Below, piece after piece: positions 7,394 through 15,659 of a stretch of DNA of 64,000 nt. The notes beneath the pieces were generated by a model. The model saw only the letters and a program-made list of their open reading frames with translations. It was not told where the DNA came from and made no database searches. The stretch lies in NCBI RefSeq assembly GCF_001187435.1, contig NZ_LFXA01000018.1, positions 186,001 through 250,000 of the forward strand, read 5' to 3'. The DNA is from Streptomyces caatingaensis. Its GTDB lineage: Bacteria > Actinomycetota > Actinomycetes > Streptomycetales > Streptomycetaceae. Position numbers and translations under genes: made by a program. Numbering within the stretch: the stretch's first letter is position 1; the number at the start of each line of letters is the position of its first letter.

Positions 7394-8518
7394 TTACTCC
7401 CCGGTGCCGTCACCGGACGCGGTCTCGTCGGACGCGTCCTCCGAGAGCTTCTGGTCCAGCACCCCGCCTTCACCGGGAGCGAGGGTGCCCAGGATCCGCT
7501 CCAGGTCGTCGATCGAGGCGAACTCGACGACGATCTTTCCCTTCTTCTGCCCGAGGTCCACCTTCACCCGGGTGTCGAAGCGGTCCGAGAGCCGCGACGC
7601 CAGATCGCTCAGCGCGGGGGAGACCCTGGCCCCGGCCCGGAGCCCCCTGGCCTTCGTGGACTTCTTCGTCCGCGAGCCCATCAGCTGGACGATCTCCTCC
7701 ACCGAGCGCACGGAGAGCCCCTCCGCCACGATGCGGCGGGCGAGCTTCTCCTGCTCCTGTGCGTCGTCGATCGAGAGCAGCGCCCTGCCATGGCCGGCGG
7801 AGAGCACTCCGGAGGCGAGCCGCAGCTGCACCTCCGGCGAAAGCTTCAGCAGCCGGAGGGTGTTGGAGACCTGCGAACGCGAGCGGCCGATGCGGTCCGC
7901 GAGCTCGTCGTGCGTGCAGGCGAAGTCCTTGAGCAACTGGTCGTAGGCCGCCGCCTCCTCCAGGGGGTTGAGCTGCGCCCGGTGGAGGTTCTCCAGCAGC
8001 GCATCCAGGAGGAGCTTCTCGTCCTCCGTGGCCCGGACGATGGCGGGGATCTTCTCCAGTCCGGCCTCACGGCAGGCCCGCCAGCGCCGCTCGCCCATGA
8101 TGAGCTCGTAGCGCTCGGGGCCCAGCTGCCGGACGACGACGGGCTGGAGGAGCCCCACTTCGCGAATGGAGGTGACCAGCTCGGCCAGGGCGTCCTCGTC
8201 GAACACCTCACGGGGCTGCCGCGGGTTGGGCGTGATGGAGTCCAGGGGGAGCTCCGCGAAGTGCGCTCCCGCCACCGTCTCCACGGCCTCGGGCTGCTGC
8301 GCGGCCGGCACCTCGGGCACCGCGGCATCGGCCGCCGCGGCAGCCGCCTCCTTCTCCGCGATCCGTGTCGCCGCCATCCGGTCCGCGGTCAGCAAGGGCA
8401 TCGCGGTGGGGGACGTCGCACCGGGCCCCATCGCGGGCGTACCGATCTCCGCTCCCTTGGGCGCCGCCGGGATCAGTGCACCGAGCCCCCGGCCCAGTCC
8501 TCTACGTCGCTCACTCAC
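7394..8518 (-). CDS. parB: Chromosome partitioning protein ParB
   Basis: A 374-residue ParB that loads on parS sites and spreads along DNA as a CTP-dependent clamp to organise the origin region. The N-terminus has the RRGLGRGLGALIP ParA-interaction stretch, the CTP/arginine motif GERRWRA is at 142-148, the parS-reading helix-turn-helix follows (about 190-220) and the C-terminus is a dimerisation domain. The GTG start overlaps the parA stop by four bases. Cognate sites lie on both sides of the gene, from 4276 to 9757. In Streptomyces the protein is needed to segregate chromosomes into spores. Confidence 0.97.
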   Translation of the reverse strand: MSERRRGLGRGLGALIPAAPKGAEIGTPAMGPGATSPTAMPLLTADRMAATRIAEKEAAAAAADAAVPEVPAAQQPEAVETVAGAHFAELPLDSITPNPRQPREVFDEDALAELVTSIREVGLLQPVVVRQLGPERYELIMGERRWRACREAGLEKIPAIVRATEDEKLLLDALLENLHRAQLNPLEEAAAYDQLLKDFACTHDELADRIGRSRSQVSNTLRLLKLSPEVQLRLASGVLSAGHGRALLSIDDAQEQEKLARRIVAEGLSVRSVEEIVQLMGSRTKKSTKARGLRAGARVSPALSDLASRLSDRFDTRVKVDLGQKKGKIVVEFASIDDLERILGTLAPGEGGVLDQKLSEDASDETASGDGTGE

Positions 8519-9588
8519 TGCAGCCCCTCCGACATGCTGTGCTGGTCATGCTGTTGCTGACGGCCCACCATATGGGCCCTGTCGCCGTCGTACTGCACGC
8601 CGACTCCCCGGAGCGCGATCTCCCGGGCCGCCTCCATGTACGACAGCGCACCGCTGGAGCCCGGGTCGTATGTGAGCACCGTCTGGCCGTAGCTGGGCGC
8701 CTCGGAGATGCGGACCGAGCGCGGAATGCTGGTCCGCAGCACCTCCTGGCCGAAGTGGCTGCGCACCTCGTCGGCCACCTGGGAGGCGAGCCGCGTCCGG
8801 CCGTCGTACATGGTCAGCAGGATCGTCGACACATGGAGCTTGGGGTTGAGATGCCCCCGGACGAGCTCGACGTTCCGCAGCAGCTGTCCCAGGCCCTCCA
8901 GCGCGTAGTACTCGCACTGAATGGGGATCAGCACCTCGGCGCCCGCGACCAGGGCATTGACCGTCAGCAGGCCCAGCGAGGGAGGACAGTCGATCAGGAT
9001 GTAGTCCAGCGGCTGTTCATAGGCCTTGATGGCCCGGTCCAGCCGGCTCTCGCGGGCCACCAGGGAGACGAGCTCGATCTCGGCACCGGCCAGGTCGATG
9101 GTGGCGGGGGCGCAGAAGAGACCCTCGACGTCCCGGACGGGCTGCACCACTTCGGACAGCTTCCGCTGGTCCACCAGAACGTCGTAGATCGACGGCACCT
9201 CGGCGTGGTGGTCGATGCCCAGCGCCGTCGAGGCGTTGCCCTGCGGGTCGAGGTCCACCACCAGCACCCGGTTGCCGTGCAGCGCCAGCGAGGCCGCCAG
9301 GTTGACCGTGGTCGTGGTCTTGCCGACCCCGCCCTTCTGGTTGGCGACCACCATCACCCGGGTCTGCTCCGGCCGGGGCATCTGGGGCGGCGTTTCCCGT
9401 CCCGCCCCGGGGTGCGGCGCGGTTTCACGTGAAACGGACCCCGCGGCACCCGCGGGGGCGGGGACCGGTTCGGAGTCGGCGGGGCGGGGACCGGGGACCG
9501 GATCGGCCATCGGCCCCGCGATATTGGCGTCGGACCGCAAGGATTCACTCTCCTCGACATCAGGCTCGCGATGTGGAGAGCCTGCCAT
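8515..9588 (-). CDS. parA: Chromosome partitioning ATPase ParA
   Basis: A 357-residue Walker-type ATPase that works with ParB to place chromosomes, notably during sporulation. The deviant Walker A KGGVGKTTT is at 85-93 and a conserved DCPPSLGLLT motif follows. About 75 N-terminal residues are variable and include VSRET, encoded by an in-frame parS site. I chose ATG 9588, which gives the length usual for Streptomyces; an upstream GTG at 9759 lies within another parS and would add 57 unconserved residues. Transcription from upstream of 9588 is expected to include the developmentally raised promoter known for parAB. Confidence 0.95.
   Translation of the reverse strand: MAGSPHREPDVEESESLRSDANIAGPMADPVPGPRPADSEPVPAPAGAAGSVSRETAPHPGAGRETPPQMPRPEQTRVMVVANQKGGVGKTTTTVNLAASLALHGNRVLVVDLDPQGNASTALGIDHHAEVPSIYDVLVDQRKLSEVVQPVRDVEGLFCAPATIDLAGAEIELVSLVARESRLDRAIKAYEQPLDYILIDCPPSLGLLTVNALVAGAEVLIPIQCEYYALEGLGQLLRNVELVRGHLNPKLHVSTILLTMYDGRTRLASQVADEVRSHFGQEVLRTSIPRSVRISEAPSYGQTVLTYDPGSSGALSYMEAAREIALRGVGVQYDGDRAHMVGRQQQHDQHSMSEGLQ
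9422..9435. other. parS centromere site 6
   Basis: Perfect 14-bp ParB-binding palindrome inside the 5' part of parA, again in the phase that reads VSRET. Confidence 0.96.
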
Positions 9589-9743
9589 GTTTCCCGGGGT
9601 GCGAACCAGTGAGGCCCGCTCCCCTGTGGATGAATCCACCGTGCCTGTGGATAGCCGTGACGGCTCCACGACGTCGACCGTCCGTCGATCACGCGCCGCG
9701 GCCGCCCGGCCGCGGCCGATGATTCCCTGCAGCAAGGAGCGAT

Positions 9744-9757
9744 GTTTCACGTGAAAC
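9744..9757. other. parS centromere site 7
   Basis: Perfect 14-bp ParB-binding palindrome about 155 bases upstream of the chosen parA start, in the parA-rsmG gap. Its place in the parAB leader could let ParB influence its own transcription; this is inference. Confidence 0.96.
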
Positions 9758-9866
9758 ACGATGCACGTGACGCACCGCTCACCCGCCGCGACACTCCGTG
9801 ATGTAAACGTCAGTCAGCTTGTATGGAGCATGGGGCAGGTCCGGAGGACCCGCCCGGCTCCACCCG

Positions 9867-10583
9867 TCAGCGCCGGCGGCGGGAACGGCTCACGCGGGCG
9901 GCCTTGGCCCGCTTGGCCGCGAAGCGCACGCCTCCGGGGCTCTCGCCGACCTCGACCCGCACCAGGGTCGACGGCGGGTCCACGATCCCCTGGCCGACCT
10001 GGAGCACCGACGTCCGCTCCACCCCCAGCTTGCTCAGCGCCGCCCGGGCGCCCTTGAGCTCCTCCTCGGCCGTGTCCCCCTTGAGGGCCAGCATCTCGCC
10101 GTACGGCCGCAGCAGCGGCACGCCCCAGCCGGCGAGCCGGTCCAGGGGGGCCACCGCGCGCGCCGTCACCACGTGCACCGGCTGGAGCTTGCCCAGCACC
10201 TCCTCGGCCCGGCCGCGCACGACCGTGACATGGTCCAGCCCGAGGAGCTCGACGACCTCGGAGAGGAACGTGGTGCGCCGCAGCAGCGGCTCCAGGAGCG
10301 TGATCTGGAGGTCGGAACGGACCAGGGCCAGCGGGATGCCCGGCAGTCCGGCCCCCGAGCCCACGTCGCACACCGAGACGCCCTCGGGCACGGCCTCGGA
10401 GAGCACCGCGCAGTTCAGCAGGTGCCGTTCCCACAGCCGGGGAACCTCGCGGGGCCCGATGAGACCGCGCCGGACGCCCGCGTCGGCCAGCAGCTCGGCA
10501 TAGCGAACGGCGTCCGGAAAGCGGTCGCCGAAAACCGCCCGTGCCTCCGGGGGCGCCGGGGGGAGCTCCGCTGCCTCTTCCAC
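9867..10583 (-). CDS. rsmG: 16S rRNA (guanine-527-N7) methyltransferase RsmG
   Basis: A 238-residue SAM-dependent methyltransferase (GidB) that modifies G527 of 16S rRNA; loss of it gives low-level streptomycin resistance in many bacteria. The SAM-binding motif DVGSGAGLPGIPLAL is at 73-87, and VTARAVAPL matches the family. The arginine-rich C-terminus is typical of actinobacterial versions. The GTG start has GGAAGGA upstream. Two hairpins separate it from jag, so it may have its own promoter in addition to read-through. Confidence 0.96.
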   Translation of the reverse strand: MEEAAELPPAPPEARAVFGDRFPDAVRYAELLADAGVRRGLIGPREVPRLWERHLLNCAVLSEAVPEGVSVCDVGSGAGLPGIPLALVRSDLQITLLEPLLRRTTFLSEVVELLGLDHVTVVRGRAEEVLGKLQPVHVVTARAVAPLDRLAGWGVPLLRPYGEMLALKGDTAEEELKGARAALSKLGVERTSVLQVGQGIVDPPSTLVRVEVGESPGGVRFAAKRAKAARVSRSRRRR

Positions 10584-10630
10584 GGTGAACCGTCCTTCCG
10601 TACCACGTTGTAGCGACGAGATCGACGACA

Positions 10631-10660
10631 GTGCGGTCCCCCGTCCCGCGGGGTCCGCAC
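10631..10660 (-). terminator. Hairpin upstream of rsmG
   Basis: Eleven-base arms (GTGCGGTCCCC and its near inverted copy, one mismatch) form a hairpin in the jag-rsmG gap. With the following hairpin it may end or attenuate transcription from jag. Confidence 0.5.
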
Positions 10661-10674
10661 CGTCAGGCTGACAA

Positions 10675-10710
10675 GGTACGGCCCCGCCTGCGAACAGACG
10701 GGGCCGTACC
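10675..10710 (-). terminator. Hairpin after jag
   Basis: Perfect 12-base arms GGTACGGCCCCG and its inverse around a 12-base loop, 20 bases past the jag stop codon. It is a likely terminator of the rpmH-to-jag operon. Confidence 0.7.
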
Positions 10711-10730
10711 TACCGGAAAGTGGGGTTGGG

Positions 10731-11252
10731 TCACGCCGGCAGGACGACGACGCGACGCTGCGGCTCCTCGCCCTCGGACTCGCTGCGCAGACCCGCCGAG
10801 GCCACCGCGTCGTGGACGACCTTGCGCTCGAAGGGCGTCATCGGGGCCAGCTTGACCGGCTTGCCGCTGCTCCTGGCGTCCGCCACGGCCTGCGCGCCCA
10901 GCTTGGCGAGCTCCTCGCGCTTGCGCGCCCGGAAGCCCGCGATGTCGAGCATGAGACGGCTGCGGTCACCGGTCTCCCGGTTGACCGCGAGCCGGGTCAG
11001 CTCCTGGAGCGCCTCCAGCACCTCACCGTCACGGCCCACCAGCTTCTGCAGATCGCGGCTGGTCGAGTCGCTGATGATCGACACCGACGCCCGGTCCGCC
11101 TCGACGTCCATGTCGATGTCGCCGTCCAGGTCGGCGATGTCGAGCAGACCCTCGAGGTAGTCGGCCGCGATCTCGCCCTCCTGCTCCAGGCGGGACAGCG
11201 TGTCGGTGCCCTCGGCGGCGGCCGCACTGGTCTGGTGCTGGGTGTCCGTCAC
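10731..11252 (-). CDS. jag: Jag/KhpB-like RNA-binding protein
   Basis: A 173-residue KH-R3H protein that binds RNA and is encoded next to YidC in most Gram-positive bacteria. An acidic N-terminus is followed by the KH domain (VGRDGEVLEALQELTRLAV, about 80-105) and the R3H domain near the C-terminus (MTPFERKVVHDAV). I chose GTG 11252, which has AAGGAG at good distance; the ATG at 11267 overlaps the yidC stop (TAATG) and is also possible. Either start keeps translation coupled to yidC. The exact target RNAs are unknown. Confidence 0.93.
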   Translation of the reverse strand: MTDTQHQTSAAAAEGTDTLSRLEQEGEIAADYLEGLLDIADLDGDIDMDVEADRASVSIISDSTSRDLQKLVGRDGEVLEALQELTRLAVNRETGDRSRLMLDIAGFRARKREELAKLGAQAVADARSSGKPVKLAPMTPFERKVVHDAVASAGLRSESEGEEPQRRVVVLPA

Positions 11253-11266
11253 GGTGGACTCCTTCA

Positions 11267-12367
11267 TTACTTCTTGGACGAGGGGTGCTTGGGCCGCTGG
11301 GGGCCGCCCTTGCGCTGACCGGACTTGGCGCCGCGGGACGAACCGCCGCCCTGCTGCGGCTTGCCGTCCTCGGACTCCTTGGCACCGTTGCCGGACGAGG
11401 CCCGGGTGCGGCCGGCCGGGGTCTTGCCCGCCTGGCCGGCGGCCTGGCGCTTCGACTTCGGCTGGCGCTTCGGCTGCTGGCGGGCGGCGCGCGCGGCCTC
11501 GACGGCCTCCTTCGCCGCGATCTCGGCCGGGTCCTCCTTCAGCTTGCCCTTGGCCTTCAGGCGCTCCTGGCGCTGGGTGTAGGCGAGGCTGCCCGGGGTG
11601 GGGTTGCGGCGGATGACGTACATCTGCTGCCCCATCGTCCACACGTTGGTGGTCAGCCAGTAGACGAGGACACCGACCGGGAAGTTGATGCCGAAGACGG
11701 CGAACATGATCGGGAAGACGTACATCAGCATCTTCTGCTGCTGCATGAACGGCGTCTTCACCGAGAGGTCGACGTTCTTCGTCATCAGCTGGCGCTGCGT
11801 GTAGAACTGCGACAGCGACATCAGGACGATCATGATGACCGTGACGACCCGGACGTCCGTCAGCGTGGCCCCGAGGTGCTCGACCTTGCTCGCGTTGTCC
11901 ATGAACTTCGCGGACAGCGGGGCACCGAAGATGTGCGCCTTGCGCGCGCTGTCCAGCAGCGACTGGTCGATGACGCCGACCGTCTTGCCCTGCGCGATGT
12001 GGTTCAGGACCTGGTACAGCGAGATGAAGAAGGGCGACTGGGCCAGGATCGGGAGACAGCTCGAGAGCGGGTTGGTGCCCGTCTCCTTGTAGAGCTTCAT
12101 CATCTCTTCGGACTGGCGCTGCCGGTCGCTCTTGTAGCGCTCCTGGATCGCCTTCATCTTCGGCTGGAGCGCCTGCATGTTCCGCGTCGCCTTGATCTGC
12201 TTCACGAAGAGCGGGATCAGGCAGATGCGGATCAGCACCACCAGCGAGACGATGGACAGGCCCCACGCCCAGCCGCTGTTCTTGTCGAACATGAGGCTGT
12301 AGAACGAGTGGAACTGGACGATGATCCAGGAAACTGCGTAATAGAGAGGACCGAGGATCGTGTCCAC
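11267..12367 (-). CDS. yidC: Membrane protein insertase YidC
   Basis: A 366-residue polytopic membrane protein that inserts and folds proteins in the plasma membrane, alone or with SecYEG. It lacks the large periplasmic domain of the E. coli protein, as is usual in Gram-positive bacteria. Hydrophobic segments begin at residue 3 and continue to about 250; a basic lysine/arginine-rich C-terminal tail of about 100 residues could contact the ribosome. The GTG start has AGGAG upstream. It sits between yidD and jag in the conserved rpmH operon. Confidence 0.96.
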   Translation of the reverse strand: MDTILGPLYYAVSWIIVQFHSFYSLMFDKNSGWAWGLSIVSLVVLIRICLIPLFVKQIKATRNMQALQPKMKAIQERYKSDRQRQSEEMMKLYKETGTNPLSSCLPILAQSPFFISLYQVLNHIAQGKTVGVIDQSLLDSARKAHIFGAPLSAKFMDNASKVEHLGATLTDVRVVTVIMIVLMSLSQFYTQRQLMTKNVDLSVKTPFMQQQKMLMYVFPIMFAVFGINFPVGVLVYWLTTNVWTMGQQMYVIRRNPTPGSLAYTQRQERLKAKGKLKEDPAEIAAKEAVEAARAARQQPKRQPKSKRQAAGQAGKTPAGRTRASSGNGAKESEDGKPQQGGGSSRGAKSGQRKGGPQRPKHPSSKK

Positions 12368-12370
12368 GAA

Positions 12371-12688
12371 TCAGGCTCCTTGGGCGTTGGGCTGAGTCTC
12401 GGGCTGTGCGGCGGACCCCACGACGGGGTGTCCGCCCAGTCGGCTCCTCAGCCGCTGGTGCCAGACCGGACGCTTCCGGGGAGGTACGTGGTCGACGCCA
12501 CCGAGCGACCACGGATTACAGCGCAGGATGCGCCAGGCCGTCAGCGCCGTTCCTTTGATCGCGCCGTGCACCTGGATGGCCGTGTAGCCATAGTGCGAGC
12601 ACGAGGGGTAGTACTTGCAGACCGGGCCCAGCAGCGGGCTGACGGTCCACTGGTACAGCTTGATCAACCACAGCAGCGGGTACTTCAC
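12371..12688 (-). CDS. yidD: YidD membrane insertion efficiency factor
   Basis: A 105-residue YidD family protein thought to help YidC-dependent membrane insertion. It has the family motif CKYYPSCSHYG near residues 24-34 and an amphipathic N-terminus. The GTG start overlaps the rnpA stop by four bases and the stop is three bases from the yidC start, so the three genes are translated together. The arginine-rich C-terminal 30 residues vary between species. Confidence 0.95.
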   Translation of the reverse strand: MKYPLLWLIKLYQWTVSPLLGPVCKYYPSCSHYGYTAIQVHGAIKGTALTAWRILRCNPWSLGGVDHVPPRKRPVWHQRLRSRLGGHPVVGSAAQPETQPNAQGA

Positions 12689-13128
12689 CGTGCACTCCCT
12701 CCCGGGTCATGGCCGGGTTGCCGGGAGACCGGAGATCCGGTACCCGGGGGATTGCAGCTTCGCGGCGCCCCTCCCAACAGCCGCTGCAGCGCGGTATCGA
12801 GATCGCGGGCCAGCTGACCGTGGTCCGCCTCGCCCGCGCCCGGCAGGGCTCGCACCACCACCAGGCTACCGGCGGGCAGGAGATCCAGCCGGTCACGCAT
12901 GAGATGGCGCAGCCTCCGCTTGACGCGGTTGCGGACCACGGCACCGCCCACGGCCTTGCTCACGACGAAACCCGCACGCACCGGGGAGACTGTTTCCCCA
13001 GGTGGGTGCGGGTCCGTTTCACCGCTGCGGAGGTGGACGACGAGGAGCGGGCGTCCGGCCCTGCGTCCTCGGCGCACCGCGGTCGCGAAGTCCTCGCGCC
13101 GCCTCAGCCGAGACTCGGAAGGCAGCAC
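12685..13128 (-). CDS. rnpA: Ribonuclease P protein component
   Basis: A 147-residue basic protein that joins the RNase P RNA to cut 5' leaders from pre-tRNAs. The signature RNRVKRRLRHLMR is at 66-78 and FVVSKAVGGAVVRN precedes it. I chose GTG 13128, which gives the usual N-terminus MLPSESRLRRREDFA; an open frame continues upstream through rpmH but is not homologous. The gene lies 25 bases after rpmH. The last 25 residues, after the conserved domain, are longer than in some relatives. Confidence 0.95.
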   Translation of the reverse strand: MLPSESRLRRREDFATAVRRGRRAGRPLLVVHLRSGETDPHPPGETVSPVRAGFVVSKAVGGAVVRNRVKRRLRHLMRDRLDLLPAGSLVVVRALPGAGEADHGQLARDLDTALQRLLGGAPRSCNPPGTGSPVSRQPGHDPGGSAR

Positions 13129-13153
13129 GTCATGGACCTTGACGTCTGGCTGA

Positions 13154-13291
13154 TCAGGCCGACAGGCGGGCGCGACCCTTGCTGCGGCGGGACGCGAGAA
13201 TCGCGCGGCCGGCACGGGTGCGCATGCGCAGGCGGAAGCCGTGGGTCTTCGCACGACGGCGGTTGTTCGGCTGGAAGGTGCGCTTGCTCAC
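13154..13291 (-). CDS. rpmH: 50S ribosomal protein L34
   Basis: A 45-residue ribosomal protein L34 of the large subunit. The sequence begins MSKRTFQPNNRRRAKTHGF and continues in the typical very basic pattern. The GTG start at 13291 has GGAG nine bases upstream. It is the first gene of the leftward rpmH-rnpA-yidD-yidC-jag operon, divergent from dnaA, the arrangement found at most bacterial origins. Confidence 0.98.
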   Translation of the reverse strand: MSKRTFQPNNRRRAKTHGFRLRMRTRAGRAILASRRSKGRARLSA

Positions 13292-13590
13292 TCGGGGACT
13301 CCATGAATCGTGTGATGGCGGGACATCGCCTGGCTGTCACCGTGCGCCCACGAGAAGCTCTCAAGTACGCAAGGCACCGCTTCACGGTCCCGCTCCACTG
13401 CTGGGGAGCGTTACCTTTGCCCATCGGAGGCAGGCGGCAGCAGCCATCGACAACTCGACCTGGTCACGGTACGCGGCATTACGCCATCCGGTCAAACCGG
13501 CAGCGCACCAGGGATACACCGTAGCCTCCCGCGGGCCCCGGAGCCGCCAACCGTGCCCGCGTGCGACGCCACGCCCGCCGCATGACACAT

Positions 13591-13611
13591 TTGTACACAC
13601 CCTGTGGACAA
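13591..13611. promoter_or_regulatory. DnaA boxes upstream of dnaA
   Basis: TTGTACACA (13591-13599, one mismatch) and TGTGGACAA (13603-13611, the inverse of the preferred TTGTCCACA) face each other just upstream of the dnaA promoter. This fits DnaA repressing its own gene. Confidence 0.75.
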
Positions 13612-13615
13612 CGAC

Positions 13616-13645
13616 TTGAACCACCCGCCGCGCCCTGACTACCGT
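13616..13645 (+). promoter_or_regulatory. Candidate dnaA promoter
   Basis: TTGAAC (13616-13621) and TACCGT (13640-13645) are separated by 18 bases, a reasonable vegetative promoter. It begins five bases after the DnaA box pair and about 90 bases before the dnaA GTG. Confidence 0.55.
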
Positions 13646-13735
13646 GGCTGAACTCCGAATACTTCCCGCCCGTCCCGAGAACCACACATTCGTGGGACTC
13701 AAAGGGCGCCCCCGCTGACCGAGAGAGCGTGCCCT

Positions 13736-15541
13736 GTGGCTGACCTGCCTGCCGATCTTGCCGCAGTCTGGCCGCGCGTGCTGGAGCAGCTCCTGGGCGA
13801 GGGCAGAGTCGAGAGCAAGGACGAGCACTGGATCAAGCGGTGCCAGCCGCTCGCCCTGGTCGCCGACACGGCCCTGCTCGCCGTTCCGAACGAGTTCGCC
13901 AAGGGCGTGCTGGAGGGCCGGCTGGCCCCGGTCGTCAGCGAGGCGCTCAGCCGCGAGTGCGGCCGGCCCATCCGGATCGCGATCACGGTGGACAACTCCG
14001 CCGGCGAGCCCGCCGCGCCCGAGCGGCCCGCGCCCGACGAGCGCCCCCACGGGGGACCGGCCCGCGAGGCGTACGACGGCTACGACGACCGCGGCGGCTA
14101 CGGCCGTCCGCCGGCCGGCGACGACCTGCCGTCGGTACGTCCCGCCTACCCCGACTACCAGCAGCCCCGCACGGACCCGGGCGCCTGGCCGCGCCACGCG
14201 GCCCCGCCGCCCGCGGACCGCGGGGACTACGGCTGGCAGCAGCCCCGGCTCGGCTTCGGCGAGGCCGAGCGCGACCCGTACGCCTCGCCCCAGCACTCCC
14301 CGGGCGGCTACGAGCCGCCGCAGCGGGACAACGGCGGCTACCGCCCGTCCGCCCCGGAGCGGCCCTACGAGCAGCAGCGCGAGCTCCCCGACGCCCGCGG
14401 CGGCCAGGACGGGCGCGGCGTGCCCGGCACCGGCGGCGGCCCGGGCGGGGGTCCGGTGGGCGGTCCGGTGGGCGGCAAGTCCTCCTCCGGGTCGGGGCCG
14501 GCGGAGCCGACCGCCCGGCTGAACCCGAAGTACCTCTTCGACACCTTCGTCATCGGCGCGTCCAACCGGTTCGCGCACGCGGCCGCGGTGGCGGTGGCCG
14601 AGGCGCCGGCCAAGGCGTACAACCCCCTGTTCATCTACGGGGAGTCGGGGCTCGGCAAGACCCACCTGCTGCACGCGATCGGGCACTACGCGCGGAGCCT
14701 GTACCCCGGGACGCGGGTGCGCTACGTGAGCTCCGAGGAGTTCACCAACGAGTTCATCAACTCCATCCGCGACGGCAAGGCGGACGCGTTCCGCAAGCGC
14801 TACCGCGACATGGACATCCTGCTGGTCGACGACATCCAGTTCCTCGCGAGCAAGGAGTCGACCCAGGAGGAGTTCTTCCACACCTTCAACACGCTGCACA
14901 ACGCCAACAAGCAGATCGTGCTCTCCTCGGACCGGCCGCCCAAGCAGCTGGTGACCCTGGAGGACCGGCTGCGCAACCGCTTCGAGTGGGGCCTGATCAC
15001 GGACGTCCAGCCGCCCGAGCTGGAGACCCGGATCGCGATCCTCCGCAAGAAGGCCGTCCAGGAGCAGCTCAACGCCCCGCCGGAGGTCCTGGAGTTCATC
15101 GCCTCGCGCATCTCGCGGAACATCCGCGAGCTGGAGGGCGCGCTCATCCGGGTGACGGCCTTCGCCAGCCTCAACCGCCAGCCGGTGGACCTGGGGCTGA
15201 CCGAGATCGTCCTCAAGGACCTGATCCCGGGCGGGGAGGACGCGTCCCCGGAGATCACGGCGCCGGCCATCATGGCGGCCACGGCGGACTACTTCGGGCA
15301 CACCGTCGAGGACCTGTGCGGCGCCTCGCGCAGCCGGGTGCTGGTCACGGCCCGTCAGATCGCGATGTACCTGTGCCGGGAGCTCACCGACCTCTCGCTG
15401 CCGAAGATCGGCGCGCAGTTCGGCGGCCGCGACCACACGACGGTCATGCACGCCGACCGCAAGATCCGCGCGCTGATGGCCGAACGGCGGTCCATCTACA
15501 ACCAGGTGACGGAGCTGACCAACCGCATCAAGAACGGCTGA
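13736..15541 (+). CDS. dnaA: Replication initiator DnaA
   Basis: A 601-residue DnaA, the ATPase that binds the DnaA boxes at oriC and opens the DNA. Domain I spans about 1-88. Domain II is long (about 89-262), rich in Gly, Pro, Tyr and Arg, as in other Streptomyces. Domain III has Walker A GESGLGKTH (about 301-309) and Walker B LLVDDIQF (about 362). Domain IV ends with the box-reading helix GGRDHTTVMHADRKI. The GTG start gives the N-terminus VADLPADLAAVWPRVLEQLL. A hairpin follows the stop and oriC begins immediately after. Confidence 0.98.
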   Translation: MADLPADLAAVWPRVLEQLLGEGRVESKDEHWIKRCQPLALVADTALLAVPNEFAKGVLEGRLAPVVSEALSRECGRPIRIAITVDNSAGEPAAPERPAPDERPHGGPAREAYDGYDDRGGYGRPPAGDDLPSVRPAYPDYQQPRTDPGAWPRHAAPPPADRGDYGWQQPRLGFGEAERDPYASPQHSPGGYEPPQRDNGGYRPSAPERPYEQQRELPDARGGQDGRGVPGTGGGPGGGPVGGPVGGKSSSGSGPAEPTARLNPKYLFDTFVIGASNRFAHAAAVAVAEAPAKAYNPLFIYGESGLGKTHLLHAIGHYARSLYPGTRVRYVSSEEFTNEFINSIRDGKADAFRKRYRDMDILLVDDIQFLASKESTQEEFFHTFNTLHNANKQIVLSSDRPPKQLVTLEDRLRNRFEWGLITDVQPPELETRIAILRKKAVQEQLNAPPEVLEFIASRISRNIRELEGALIRVTAFASLNRQPVDLGLTEIVLKDLIPGGEDASPEITAPAIMAATADYFGHTVEDLCGASRSRVLVTARQIAMYLCRELTDLSLPKIGAQFGGRDHTTVMHADRKIRALMAERRSIYNQVTELTNRIKNG

Positions 15542-15576
15542 CAGGACCGCGCGGAGAGCGCGGCGGACGCGTCCGA

Positions 15577-15606
15577 GGGCGCTCCGGGACGGTTCCCGGG
15601 GCGCCC
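15577..15606 (+). terminator. Hairpin after dnaA
   Basis: Thirteen-base arms (GGGCGCTCCGGGA and its inverse with one G-U pair) close a four-base loop, 36 bases after the dnaA stop. It probably ends the dnaA transcript before oriC. Confidence 0.7.
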
Positions 15607-15659
15607 TTCGCCGTTCCGCGGGGCGTCACCTCCGGGACGCCTTGTTCGAATAGGGGTCC

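Larger units (their letters stand above)
13292..13735. other. rpmH-dnaA divergent regulatory region
   Basis: This 444-base gene-free stretch separates the divergent rpmH and dnaA genes. It holds two DnaA boxes and a candidate dnaA promoter near its right end. The rpmH promoter should lie in the left half, but I could not assign a convincing -10/-35 pair. Confidence 0.7.

Noticed and set aside
9589..9759. Longer ParA start at GTG 9759
   Set aside because: The extra 57 residues begin within parS, are not conserved-looking and lack a ribosome site; the shorter start gives the usual length.
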